A stretch of DNA of 64,000 nt from Bacilli bacterium (GTDB lineage Bacteria; Bacillota_I; Bacilli_A; RF39; UBA660), in NCBI GenBank assembly GCA_017434825.1, contig JAFSGC010000007.1:23378-87377 (forward strand), written 5' to 3'. The notes under the pieces were generated by a model. That model ran no database searches. It was not told where the DNA came from and saw only the letters and a program-made list of their open reading frames with translations. Within the stretch, counting starts at the first letter, position 1; every line of letters begins with the position of its first letter. Below are positions 46,047 through 54,457 of the stretch, piece after piece. Both the position numbers and the translations under genes were made by a program.

Positions 46047-47246
46047 ATGAATTTTGATTCTAGTGTATTACAAGTAGCTATAGAAGATATAATTCCCAAT
46101 CGTTTTCAACCACGATTGTCTTTTGAGGACTCTTCATTAAAAGAATTATCTGAATCAATTAGACAACATGGAATTATTCAACCACTAGTATTAAGAAAAA
46201 TAGGCGATAAATATGAAATTATAGCGGGGGAAAGACGATATAAAGCTGCTACTATGGCAGGATTGTCTTCAGTTCCTGCTGTTATTTCAAAAATTGATGA
46301 TAAAACAAGTGCAGAAGTAGCAGTAGTAGAAAATGTTCAAAGAAGAGATTTAACTGCAATTGAGGAAGCTCTTTCATATAAGGCCTTACTTGATCAAGGT
46401 TTTATGTCTCAAGAACAACTTGCTAAAAGAATGGGATTATCCCAAGGGGCAATATCTAATAAGCTAAGGCTACTTAATTTAGCAAAAGAAGTTCAAGATG
46501 CTATCTTGGAAAATAAAATTTCTGAAAGACATGCAAGAGCGCTTTTAGTAGTAAAGGAACCTGAGGCTCAAATAAAATGGTTAAATCGTATTATAGATGA
46601 GCGTCTAACCGTTAGGCAGTTAGGAGAAGAATTAAGAAAAGAATATAAAGGAGATAACGTGAATAATAATATAGATATTGAACAAATTAAACAAAGTGCA
46701 ACTGATATTAGCTCAATGACTAGTGAACCTATTGTTACTTCACCAACTCCTGTAGCTCCATCATTTACTATGGGACCAATTGATTTAGGGCAAAAAACAA
46801 CAAGTAAGTTCTTTAATAGTTTAGAAGATCAAGCTGCTAATATGCAAATGACTGAGGCAATTAATCCATTTGCTCAAAATGCTACTTTAATGCCTTCGAG
46901 TCCACCAACAGTTACTGAGCCGACAGGATTAACCGAAGCAAAAATATCGACTGATATTCCTAAAATAGGAGGGGAACCTTCTGAAGTTGCGTTTAGTCCA
47001 ATACCCGAACCAAAAATACCGGATCCAATGGCGCCGGTTGGAGGATTTATGGAGACTCCAATTGATTCTCTAGATTCACTAGATTTTGAACCTCCGAAGG
47101 CAACTATAGACATTACACCAGCAAAAAATAAAATAACTAACTTGGTTAATGATTTAAAAGCTGAGAACTTCAATGTTGAAATTCAAGAAAAACAAGAAAA
47201 TGGTCAAGTTGTTTATACAATAATATTAAAAGAAACTGAGATTTAA
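46047..47246 (+). CDS. noc: Nucleoid occlusion protein Noc (ParB-family CTPase), with long linker
   Basis: Noc spreads on DNA from its sites and blocks septum formation over the nucleoid. The 399-residue product has the ParB/Noc N-terminal domain with PNRFQPR (17-23), CTP-site motifs GERR (61-64) and ENVQRR (95-100), and the HTH from about 120. At the four known specificity positions it has Gln133, Lys139, Asn144 and Arg161, against Gln-Lys-Lys-Arg in Noc and Arg-Thr-Ala-Gly in ParB. A Pro/Thr/Ser-rich linker (about 203-355) leads to a Noc-like C-terminal dimer domain. The N-terminal membrane helix of Bacillus Noc is absent. It follows rsmG, as in Bacillus, but no soj-spo0J follows. Confidence 0.88.
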   Translation: MNFDSSVLQVAIEDIIPNRFQPRLSFEDSSLKELSESIRQHGIIQPLVLRKIGDKYEIIAGERRYKAATMAGLSSVPAVISKIDDKTSAEVAVVENVQRRDLTAIEEALSYKALLDQGFMSQEQLAKRMGLSQGAISNKLRLLNLAKEVQDAILENKISERHARALLVVKEPEAQIKWLNRIIDERLTVRQLGEELRKEYKGDNVNNNIDIEQIKQSATDISSMTSEPIVTSPTPVAPSFTMGPIDLGQKTTSKFFNSLEDQAANMQMTEAINPFAQNATLMPSSPPTVTEPTGLTEAKISTDIPKIGGEPSEVAFSPIPEPKIPDPMAPVGGFMETPIDSLDSLDFEPPKATIDITPAKNKITNLVNDLKAENFNVEIQEKQENGQVVYTIILKETEI

Positions 47247-47259
47247 GTCTCAGTTTTTT
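47233..47259. terminator. Terminator shared by noc and the convergent PBP gene
   Basis: AAACTGAGA pairs with TCTCAGTTT. The loop contains TTAA (47243-47246), in which the two convergent stop codons overlap. The U tail is strong on the plus strand. Confidence 0.8.
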
Positions 47260-49192
47260 CTTGATTATTAGAGTATGCTCCTACCGGCTCACTACCTCTT
47301 AAGTAATAAAACATATTTACTTTATTAGTATCATTTGTAACTTGTCCGTCCACGGCATTAAGTGGAACTCCAACTACATTACTAGGTTTTTCGTACCAAT
47401 GATTTCCATTTTCAATATCATAAACTTTTTCAATAGTTTCAGCCCAGGCATTTTTTGCTTGCATCGCAGCAGTAAGTGGTAAACCAGAGTTATCATCGTA
47501 TCCAGTCCAGGTTACCATTAAAATATCTTTATTGTATCCAACTGCCCAATAATCAGTATCGGTTGTCCCTGTTTTAAATGCATATTTCTGAGTAAGTTTA
47601 GATGCTATATTCAAAGCTGTTGGACTATTATAATCAATAAATGCAGTATTTGTAGTACTTGTCATCAACTCATTTAATATATATACATAATTAGGATTTA
47701 AAACTAAATCATTTTTATCTTTTGCTTGATATAAAATATTGCCGTCTTTATCTTCGACTTTAGTTATAAAATGAATATTTCTTTTATAGCCTCCAGACGC
47801 AAAAGTTGTATATCCATCAGCAAAGTCCAAAAGATTTATTTCACTTGTTCCTAAAGCTAGTGATGGGACTTCTTGTAACTCAGCATCAATTCCACATAAA
47901 TGAGCAGTGTTTATAAGTTCGTCAACTCCAAGAAATAGATTCGTTTTTACGGCATATATATTATCTGAATATGCGATAGCGGCCGCCATAGTTATATTTT
48001 TATTACCATATATATTTGAATAATTCTTTGGGGAATAGGTTTTTCCATTAGATAGATTAAATGTGGTGTATTGACTTAAAAAAGTAGAAGAACTAGTCAT
48101 TCCGTTATTTAATGCTGCGTAATATAAAAATGGTTTCATCGTAGAGCCTACTTGTCTTTTAGAATATAAAGCACGATTATATTGGCTTTTGGCATAATCT
48201 ATTCCGCCAGTTAAAGCCAAAATGCTTCCATCTTTGGGATCAATAATAATTCCTGCAGTTTGTAGTTTAGGATCATTAAGGTTTTTTAAAATATTTTCTT
48301 CTAAAGTTTTTTGCGCATTATAATCCAAAGTGGTATATACCTTTAATGATCCGGAATTAAGCATATCTTCACTAATATGATCTATATTTTTAAGTTCGCT
48401 AATTACTGCATCGTGATAATACATTAACATTTGTAAATCATTTTCTGATCTTTTTCCATGTATGTTTATTTGATTTTGAAATAAGCTATTATAAGTATCT
48501 TTGTCAATAAGTTCATTATTATACATAGTTAGAGCTACGATTTTAGCTCTTTTAATAGATGCTTCATAGTCAGTAACTGGATTATAGTTGTTTGGGCTTT
48601 TCGGAATGCCTGCTAAAATTAGCGATTCTTCGAGCGTTAATTCTGAGGGGAGTTTATTAAAGTAAAATTTAGCTGCACTACTAATTCCGTAGTTTCCTTG
48701 GCCGTAATTTATAGTATTTAGATATGCTTCTAGTATTTCATCTTTACTATAATGTACTTCTAAGTTCAAAGTCATAAATGCCTCTTTAAATTTTCGTGAC
48801 CATGTTTTATCAAATTCTAAATAAGCATTTTTTATATATTGTTGAGATATTGTACTAGCGCCTTCCATTATTTTGCCACTAGTTATATTTTTTAACATAG
48901 CTCTAGCAATTCTTAAATAATCAAATCCTGTGTGTTTATAAAAGTTTTTATCTTCTACTGAAATTACCGCATCGATTAAATAATCTGATACTTGATCGAT
49001 AGAAATCCATTCATTAACACTGCTCCCTTGGTAAACAAGAGTTTCATCTTTATCATATAGATAATAAGTTCCTACTGAATTTAGTTTAATTGGCTCTGAA
49101 AAATAAGCGTGCGTATATAAGCCAATGATAACAATAACTGCTGCTAAAAAAATGAAGATAAAACATTTGTATCCTAGTCTTATAAATTGCAC
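47243..49192 (-). CDS. Class A penicillin-binding protein (PBP1A type)
   Basis: This bifunctional enzyme polymerises and cross-links peptidoglycan. The 649-residue product has an N-terminal membrane anchor, the GT51 glycosyltransferase domain (SVEDKNFYKHTGFDYLRIAR and GASTISQQYIKNA), and the transpeptidase domain. The latter has the SxxK motif STMKPF, the SxN motif YSDN, and KTGT in FKTGTTDTDYWAVGY. All catalytic motifs are intact. The GTG at 49192 follows AGGGTG; a GTG three codons upstream abuts it. It is a minus-strand gene in a plus-strand arm, convergent with noc. Confidence 0.94.
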   Translation of the reverse strand: MQFIRLGYKCFIFIFLAAVIVIIGLYTHAYFSEPIKLNSVGTYYLYDKDETLVYQGSSVNEWISIDQVSDYLIDAVISVEDKNFYKHTGFDYLRIARAMLKNITSGKIMEGASTISQQYIKNAYLEFDKTWSRKFKEAFMTLNLEVHYSKDEILEAYLNTINYGQGNYGISSAAKFYFNKLPSELTLEESLILAGIPKSPNNYNPVTDYEASIKRAKIVALTMYNNELIDKDTYNSLFQNQINIHGKRSENDLQMLMYYHDAVISELKNIDHISEDMLNSGSLKVYTTLDYNAQKTLEENILKNLNDPKLQTAGIIIDPKDGSILALTGGIDYAKSQYNRALYSKRQVGSTMKPFLYYAALNNGMTSSSTFLSQYTTFNLSNGKTYSPKNYSNIYGNKNITMAAAIAYSDNIYAVKTNLFLGVDELINTAHLCGIDAELQEVPSLALGTSEINLLDFADGYTTFASGGYKRNIHFITKVEDKDGNILYQAKDKNDLVLNPNYVYILNELMTSTTNTAFIDYNSPTALNIASKLTQKYAFKTGTTDTDYWAVGYNKDILMVTWTGYDDNSGLPLTAAMQAKNAWAETIEKVYDIENGNHWYEKPSNVVGVPLNAVDGQVTNDTNKVNMFYYLRGSEPVGAYSNNQEKTET

Positions 49193-49258
49193 AATTTTCA
49201 CCCTATATTTAGTATTATAAAAAAATATTAAATTATAAGTGCATTTTTAATATATGTA

Positions 49259-49267
49259 TGCTATAAT
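49259..49267 (+). promoter_or_regulatory. Extended -10 promoter of argS
   Basis: TGCTATAAT at 49259-49267; the -35 is weak. About 50 bases of leader without a T-box precede argS. Confidence 0.5.
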
Positions 49268-49320
49268 GGTCTAGAAAAAAAGACGGACATGCCGATTTTT
49301 AGCTAAAAAGGAAGGATATT

Positions 49321-50931
49321 ATGAAAGAAAAAATAGTTGCACTTATCAAGGGTGAACTAGAAAAACTTGGTGTTTCTAAAGATGAAATAATAATCGAAAT
49401 TCCTAAAAATAAAGACAACGGTGATTATAGTACAAATATTGCATTACAACTTGCTAAGGAACTTCGTAGAAATCCTTTAGAAATAGCAAAAGAAATAGCT
49501 GCAGGTATTACTGATAGTTCAATTAAAGATGTGGTAGTAGCAGCCCCAGGTTTTATTAATTTTTATGTTACAAGTGATTATCTTTTAGATAACATTAATA
49601 ATGTCTTAAATTTAAAAGATAAATATGGTTCTTGTAATATTGGAAATGGTCAAAAAATTAATATTGAATTTGTAAGTGCCAATCCAACTGGTATATTACA
49701 CATGGGAAACGCTCGTGGTGGAGCTTATGGGGATTCACTTGCTAGAATTATGAAATTTTGCGGTTATGATGTAACTAAAGAATATTATTTAAATGATGCA
49801 GGTAATCAAATTAATAAATTAGCAAACTCAATTTACAGTCGTTATTTAACAAAATGTGGTATTGACAATGAATTCCCTGAGAATGGTTATCCAGGAAAAG
49901 AAATTTATGATATAGCAGACATTATTTTTTCTGAAAATGGTGATAAGTTTGCTCAAACTAAAGATTTAGAAGTATTTAAGAAATATGGTGTTGAATATTT
50001 AACTAAACAAATATTTAAAGATTTAGAGGAATATCGTATTACTTATGATGTTGTTACTTCAGAAAAATCAATATATGAAAAACATCCTATTCAAAATGTG
50101 TTAGATAAGATTACTGAGAATGGTTATTTATATGAAAAAGAGGGAGCTACTTGGTTTAAAAGTAGTGAACTATATGATGATAAAGACCATGTGTTTATTA
50201 AGGCAGATGGAAGTTACACGTATGTAGTTCCTGATATTCCATATCATATGGATAAAATTGATCGTGGTTTTGTTAAAGTTATCGATGTTTTAGGAACCGA
50301 TCATCACGGGTATGTTGCACGTTTAAAAAGTGCGTTAAAAGCTGTGGGATATGATGATGAAAAACTTTCTGTTAAATTATTACAATTAGTTAGAATTGTT
50401 AAAAATAAAGAAGTAATGGCAATGCACAAAAGAAGTGGAAATGTTATTACTTTAAAGGATTTAATGGATGAAGTTGGTGTTAATGCTGCTAGATATTATT
50501 TTTCAAAATATTCATTAGATACTCAAATGGATTTTGATATTGAACTTGCTAAATCAAAATCAAATGATAATCCTGTTTTCTATGTATGTTATGCATATGC
50601 AAGAATTTGTTCTATATTAAAGAATTATGCAAATTTAGAAACCATAGATAAATATGAATGCATAAATGAAGAAGCTGCATATAATGTTTTAGCTAGTGTA
50701 TATAAATTTGGTGATGTAGTAAAAAGTGCTTGTGCAAAAGAACAACCACATATAATTACCAATTATGTATATGAACTAGCATCTTTATTCCATACTTATT
50801 ATGAAAAGTGTCGTATAGTATGTGAAGATGAGAAGAAAACAATAGAAAACTTAAATTTAATTAAATGTGTTCAAATAACACTTTATAATGCTTTAAACTT
50901 AATTGGCGTTATACCAGATGAAAGGATGTAA
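49321..50931 (+). CDS. argS: Arginyl-tRNA synthetase
   Basis: ArgS charges tRNA-Arg and needs the tRNA for amino-acid activation. The 536-residue product has the N-terminal Add-1 domain, the HIGH-type motif in SANPTGILHMGNARGGAYGD at about residue 120, and LGTDHHGYVARLKSAL. MAMHKRSGNVITLKD is the relaxed KMSKS site, and a DALR-type C-terminal domain ends the protein. GGAAGGA precedes the ATG. rpoE follows four bases after its stop. Confidence 0.97.
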   Translation: MKEKIVALIKGELEKLGVSKDEIIIEIPKNKDNGDYSTNIALQLAKELRRNPLEIAKEIAAGITDSSIKDVVVAAPGFINFYVTSDYLLDNINNVLNLKDKYGSCNIGNGQKINIEFVSANPTGILHMGNARGGAYGDSLARIMKFCGYDVTKEYYLNDAGNQINKLANSIYSRYLTKCGIDNEFPENGYPGKEIYDIADIIFSENGDKFAQTKDLEVFKKYGVEYLTKQIFKDLEEYRITYDVVTSEKSIYEKHPIQNVLDKITENGYLYEKEGATWFKSSELYDDKDHVFIKADGSYTYVVPDIPYHMDKIDRGFVKVIDVLGTDHHGYVARLKSALKAVGYDDEKLSVKLLQLVRIVKNKEVMAMHKRSGNVITLKDLMDEVGVNAARYYFSKYSLDTQMDFDIELAKSKSNDNPVFYVCYAYARICSILKNYANLETIDKYECINEEAAYNVLASVYKFGDVVKSACAKEQPHIITNYVYELASLFHTYYEKCRIVCEDEKKTIENLNLIKCVQITLYNALNLIGVIPDERM

Positions 50932-50934
50932 ATA

Positions 50935-51384
50935 ATGAAATTAAAAGATTTATCTAAAGAAGAACTCGAAACAATGAGTTTCGGAGAAATTGGTGAACTA
51001 GTACTAAGTGAAAAAGGTTCAAAAATGAAAATCGTAGATGTTTTTAAGAAGGTTTGTACTTTATTAGGAATGAGCGAAGCTGAATTTGAAAATAAAGTTG
51101 CTGATTTCTTTGAATTGATTTCTACAGATAAGAAATTTATAGTTTTAGATAAAGGATATTGTGATTTACGCAAGAAACATACTCCTAAATTAGTTATTGA
51201 GGATGATGAAGAAGAAATCTCTGAAGTAGAAAATACTGAAGACGATGCAGAAGTGCTAGATGAAGAAGAAAATGAAGATGATAATATTTTCTATGATAGT
51301 TCTAGCGACGAAGATGATGTTGAAGACGGCGATGATGAATTAACTGATTTTATCGTTGTTGATGAAGATGAAACAAGTATGTAA
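50935..51384 (+). CDS. rpoE: RNA polymerase delta subunit
   Basis: Delta is a Bacillota-specific RNA polymerase subunit that speeds recycling and tunes promoter choice. The 149-residue product has the ASNC/HARE-type N-terminal domain (SFGEIGELVLSEKGSKM, FIVLDKGYCDLRKKH). The tail from about residue 88 is almost all Asp, Glu and Ser, a known feature. It is co-transcribed with argS; a terminator follows directly. Confidence 0.94.
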   Translation: MKLKDLSKEELETMSFGEIGELVLSEKGSKMKIVDVFKKVCTLLGMSEAEFENKVADFFELISTDKKFIVLDKGYCDLRKKHTPKLVIEDDEEEISEVENTEDDAEVLDEEENEDDNIFYDSSSDEDDVEDGDDELTDFIVVDEDETSM

Positions 51385-51396
51385 TGCTTGTTTTTT
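51371..51396 (+). terminator. Terminator after rpoE
   Basis: AAACAAGTAT pairs with ATGCTTGTTT (one G-U pair) and is followed by a U run. The rpoE stop lies in the hairpin. Confidence 0.8.
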
Positions 51397-51434
51397 CATA
51401 TTTTTATTTTTATAATTAGATTGGATGTGAGAAT

Positions 51435-52499
51435 ATGTTTGATAGACTAGATGGAATCTTAGAAAAATACAATGAATTAAGTGAAAAATTAACTTCAGAA
51501 GAAGTATTTAATGACTATAATTTATTGAAAAAGTATTCTAAAGAAAAAAGTGATTTAGAGGAAACAGTACAAGTTTATACTCAATATAAACAAGTTATTA
51601 ACAATTTAGAAGAAGCTAAAATAATGTTAGATGATCCTGAATTAAAAGAAATAGCAATGGAAGAAATTACTAATTTAGAAGCAAAAGAAAAAGAATTGTA
51701 TGCAAAATTAGAAATTCTATTAGTTCCAAAAGATGAAAATGATGGAAAGAACGTTATTATGGAAATTCGTGGAGCAGCTGGTGGAGATGAAGCAAATATT
51801 TTTGCTGGGGATTTATTTAGAATGTATTCTTACTATGCTGAGAAAAATGGTTGGAAAATTGAAGTTATTTCAACAGTAGAGGGTACTTCAGGTGGTTTTT
51901 CTTATTTAGAATGTATTATTAAGGGAAGTAATGTTTATTCGAAATTAAAATATGAAAGTGGATCTCATCGTGTACAAAGAGTTCCTGAGACAGAAAGCCA
52001 AGGAAGAGTACATACCTCTACAGCAACAGTTCTTGTTATTCCAGAACTTGAGGATATTAACATTGACATTAATGAAAATGACTTAAAAATAGATGTGTAT
52101 CATTCTTCTGGTGCTGGTGGACAATCTGTAAACACTAGTAACTCTGCTGTTAGAATTACGCATGTGCCTACAGGTGTAGTTGTAACTTGCCAAGATGAAA
52201 GAAGTCAATTAAAAAATAAAGAAAAAGCTATGAAGCTATTAAAGATTAAGATCAAGAATGATCTTGAAGAAAAACAAATGACTGAATCTCAAAAAGAAAG
52301 AAAGAGTAAGATTGGTACTGGGGATCGTAGTGAAAAGATTAGAACATATAACTATCCTCAAAACCGTGTAACTGACCATCGTATTAATTTCTCAATTATG
52401 GAATTAGATAGAGTAGTAGATGGATACTTAGACCCAATAATTGAAGCGTTAATTAACGAAGATATGCGTTTAAAACTTGCAGGAGTTACAAGTGAATAA
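51435..52499 (+). CDS. prfA: Peptide chain release factor 1
   Basis: RF1 ends translation at UAA and UAG. The 354-residue product has the N-terminal coiled-coil domain, the anticodon-like PVT-type loop (VPETESQGRVHTSTATV), and the catalytic GGQ in HSSGAGGQSVNTSNSAVR near residue 225. Length is normal. It overlaps prmC by 8 bases, so the factor and its methylase are coupled, as in Bacillus. Confidence 0.97.
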   Translation: MFDRLDGILEKYNELSEKLTSEEVFNDYNLLKKYSKEKSDLEETVQVYTQYKQVINNLEEAKIMLDDPELKEIAMEEITNLEAKEKELYAKLEILLVPKDENDGKNVIMEIRGAAGGDEANIFAGDLFRMYSYYAEKNGWKIEVISTVEGTSGGFSYLECIIKGSNVYSKLKYESGSHRVQRVPETESQGRVHTSTATVLVIPELEDINIDINENDLKIDVYHSSGAGGQSVNTSNSAVRITHVPTGVVVTCQDERSQLKNKEKAMKLLKIKIKNDLEEKQMTESQKERKSKIGTGDRSEKIRTYNYPQNRVTDHRINFSIMELDRVVDGYLDPIIEALINEDMRLKLAGVTSE

Positions 52500-53211
52500 T
52501 TTTGATGAGGAATTGATTAAAAAGTATGTTCCTCAGGAACAGCTAGAAGAAGCTTTAGAAAAATTACATTCTGGTTACCCAGTACAATACATTATAGGTA
52601 ATGTTGAGTTTTATGGAAATATTATTAATGTTAATGAAGATGTATTGATACCAAGGTTTGAAACTGAATATTTAGTAGATGATTTATTAAAATATATTAA
52701 AGAATATGGTTTTAATAAACCCAGTATTATTGATGTTGGAACGGGTTCTGGATGTATTGCTATAGCATTAAAGAAAAGTGTTGACTGTGATGTATCAGCG
52801 CTTGATATTAGTTCTAAAGCAATTAATGTTGCCAAAGAAAATGCTAAAATTAATGATGTAAATATTAATTTTATTAATGAAGATATTGTTACATGTGAAT
52901 TTAATCAAAAATACGACGTTTTAGTTTCGAACCCTCCATATGTGGCTAAAGACATAGTTGTTGATGAAAAAACTAAATATGAGCCTCAAAATGCTATTTT
53001 TGCAGATGATAATGGATTATTCTTTTATAAAGTTATTTTAGAAAAGACTTTAAGCTGTTTGAATACCAAAAATATAATTGCGTTTGAAATTGGACATGAC
53101 CAAGCGGAAACAATTAAAGATCTCTGCAAAGAATATTATCCTAATGCAAAAATCATAGCCAAAAATGATTTGAATGACTTTAATAGATATATTTACGTAA
53201 TAAATGATTAA
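52492..53211 (+). CDS. prmC: Release factor glutamine methyltransferase PrmC (HemK)
   Basis: PrmC methylates the glutamine of the GGQ motif of release factors. The 239-residue product has the SAM motif IIDVGTGSGCIAIALKK, the conserved PRFETE, and the catalytic NPPYV in VLVSNPPYVAKD. The N-terminal helical domain is shorter than in the usual 280-residue protein. I chose the GTG at 52492 with AGGAG six bases upstream; a TTG five codons earlier has none. Confidence 0.95.
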   Translation: MNNFDEELIKKYVPQEQLEEALEKLHSGYPVQYIIGNVEFYGNIINVNEDVLIPRFETEYLVDDLLKYIKEYGFNKPSIIDVGTGSGCIAIALKKSVDCDVSALDISSKAINVAKENAKINDVNINFINEDIVTCEFNQKYDVLVSNPPYVAKDIVVDEKTKYEPQNAIFADDNGLFFYKVILEKTLSCLNTKNIIAFEIGHDQAETIKDLCKEYYPNAKIIAKNDLNDFNRYIYVIND

Positions 53212-53252
53212 AAAATATTATTACTTATCATAATTAAATTGGTGATACAATT

Positions 53253-53753
53253 ATGAAAAAAGTAATAATATTTTTATTTGTAATAACATTATGTTTATGT
53301 ATTAGTAATAAAGAAGAACAAATAATTATTCCTAAGGAAAGTATAAGATTTAGGATAATTGCTAATAGTAATTCAGTTAAAGATCAATTATTAAAGATGG
53401 AAATAAAAAAAGAATTACTTCCCATTTTTAATACTTTTTCTGAAGATAATATTTCATCCATGAGAGAAAGCATCAAAAACAGTTTGCCTTTAATTGAAGA
53501 AAAAATAAGTAATTATACTTCAAACTATACTATTAATTTTGGAACTAACTATTTTCCAGAAAAAACATATCAAAATCTTATATATAACGAGGGAGAATAT
53601 GAATCATTAGTAATCTCTTTAGGAAATGCTGTAGGTGATAACTGGTGGTGTGTGTTATTCCCTCCGTTATGTTTATTAGAGGCAGAAAAAGATAATCTTG
53701 ATGATATTACATATAAGTCTTATATAAAAACAATCATAAACAAACATTTTTAA
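53253..53753 (+). CDS. spoIIR: Stage II sporulation protein R (SpoIIR)
   Basis: SpoIIR is secreted from the forespore and triggers SpoIIGA to process pro-sigma-E. The 166-residue product has an N-terminal signal (KKVIIFLFVITLCLCI) and the family core IRFRIIANSNSVKDQLLKM, the NEGEYESLVISLGNAVGDNW block, and WWCVLFPPLCLLE. GGTGAT precedes the ATG. Its place after prfA-prmC is the same as in Bacillus subtilis. Confidence 0.96.
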   Translation: MKKVIIFLFVITLCLCISNKEEQIIIPKESIRFRIIANSNSVKDQLLKMEIKKELLPIFNTFSEDNISSMRESIKNSLPLIEEKISNYTSNYTINFGTNYFPEKTYQNLIYNEGEYESLVISLGNAVGDNWWCVLFPPLCLLEAEKDNLDDITYKSYIKTIINKHF

Positions 53754-53766
53754 AATATATTTTAGT

Positions 53767-54300
53767 ATGAATATAACATTGCTTTTACTAATTGGAATAT
53801 CTCTTTCTATGGATACATTTTCTTTATCTCTTAGTTTAGGTACTTTTAATGTAACTAAGGTTAAATGTATCCTTTTTTCATTAATAGTGGCTTTTTTTCA
53901 TCTGTTTATGCCTCTTATAGGCTCTATTTTAGGTAATTCAATTGATAGATTTATAGTTGTTAACCCAAATCGTCTATTGTTTATTATATTTTTGTTTATT
54001 GCTATCGAAATGCTGGTAGAATTACTTTCAAAAGATGAAAAAAAGTATGATTTTACTATTATTAATATGATTATTTATGCTTTCTCAGTAAGTATCGATA
54101 GTTTAACCGTTGGGATAGGTTTAAAAAATATTGTAGAATATCCTTTGGTAGGAGCTTTTACATTCTCATTAGTATCTTTTATTTTTACTTTTTTAGGTTT
54201 AATTATTGGAAATTATTCCTATGAAAAACTCGGTAAAACCTCGAAAATAATTGGCTTTTTAATAATTGTTAGTTTAGCTATAGTACACCTAATAAAATAG
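53767..54300 (+). CDS. MntP-family manganese efflux pump-like protein
   Basis: MntP-type proteins export Mn(II). The 177-residue product has six membrane segments in two repeats, each with the family's acidic motif: SLSMDTFSLSLSLG at residues 13-26 and SVSIDSLTVGIGL near residue 105. It starts 13 bases after spoIIR with no clear ribosome site, so coupling or a later start is possible. mntP (ywlD) lies in the same spoIIR-rpiB neighbourhood in Bacillus. No Mn riboswitch is seen. Confidence 0.85.
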   Translation: MNITLLLLIGISLSMDTFSLSLSLGTFNVTKVKCILFSLIVAFFHLFMPLIGSILGNSIDRFIVVNPNRLLFIIFLFIAIEMLVELLSKDEKKYDFTIINMIIYAFSVSIDSLTVGIGLKNIVEYPLVGAFTFSLVSFIFTFLGLIIGNYSYEKLGKTSKIIGFLIIVSLAIVHLIK

Positions 54301-54305
54301 CAAAT

Positions 54306-54334
54306 TTGACTACTTTCAAAAAATCACATATAAT
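54306..54334 (+). promoter_or_regulatory. Upstream promoter P1 of murA
   Basis: TTGACT (54306-54311), 17 bases, TATAAT (54329-54334): a near-consensus sigma-A promoter. Confidence 0.75.
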
Positions 54335-54363
54335 GATTTTGACAGGCAATAATTAACTAAAAT

Positions 54364-54392
54364 TTGACTAAAACGAATAAATAAGATATAGT
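54364..54392 (+). promoter_or_regulatory. Downstream promoter P2 of murA
   Basis: TTGACT (54364-54369), 17 bases, TATAGT (54387-54392), 58 bases after P1 with the same -35 and spacing. Confidence 0.7.
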
Positions 54393-54398
54393 ACTTAT

Positions 54399-54444
54399 GC
54401 TTTATTTTTATAAAGCGAATGACAGGCGCCAAGAGGCGTTGTCA
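54399..54444 (+). promoter_or_regulatory. Two hairpins in the murA leader
   Basis: GCTTTAT pairs with ATAAAGC around TTTT (54399-54416). TGACAGGCGCC pairs with GGCGTTGTCA around AAGA (54420-54444), ending just before the AGGGTG ribosome site. No known riboswitch class is recognised. Confidence 0.5.
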
Positions 54445-54457
54445 GAAGGGTGTTAAA

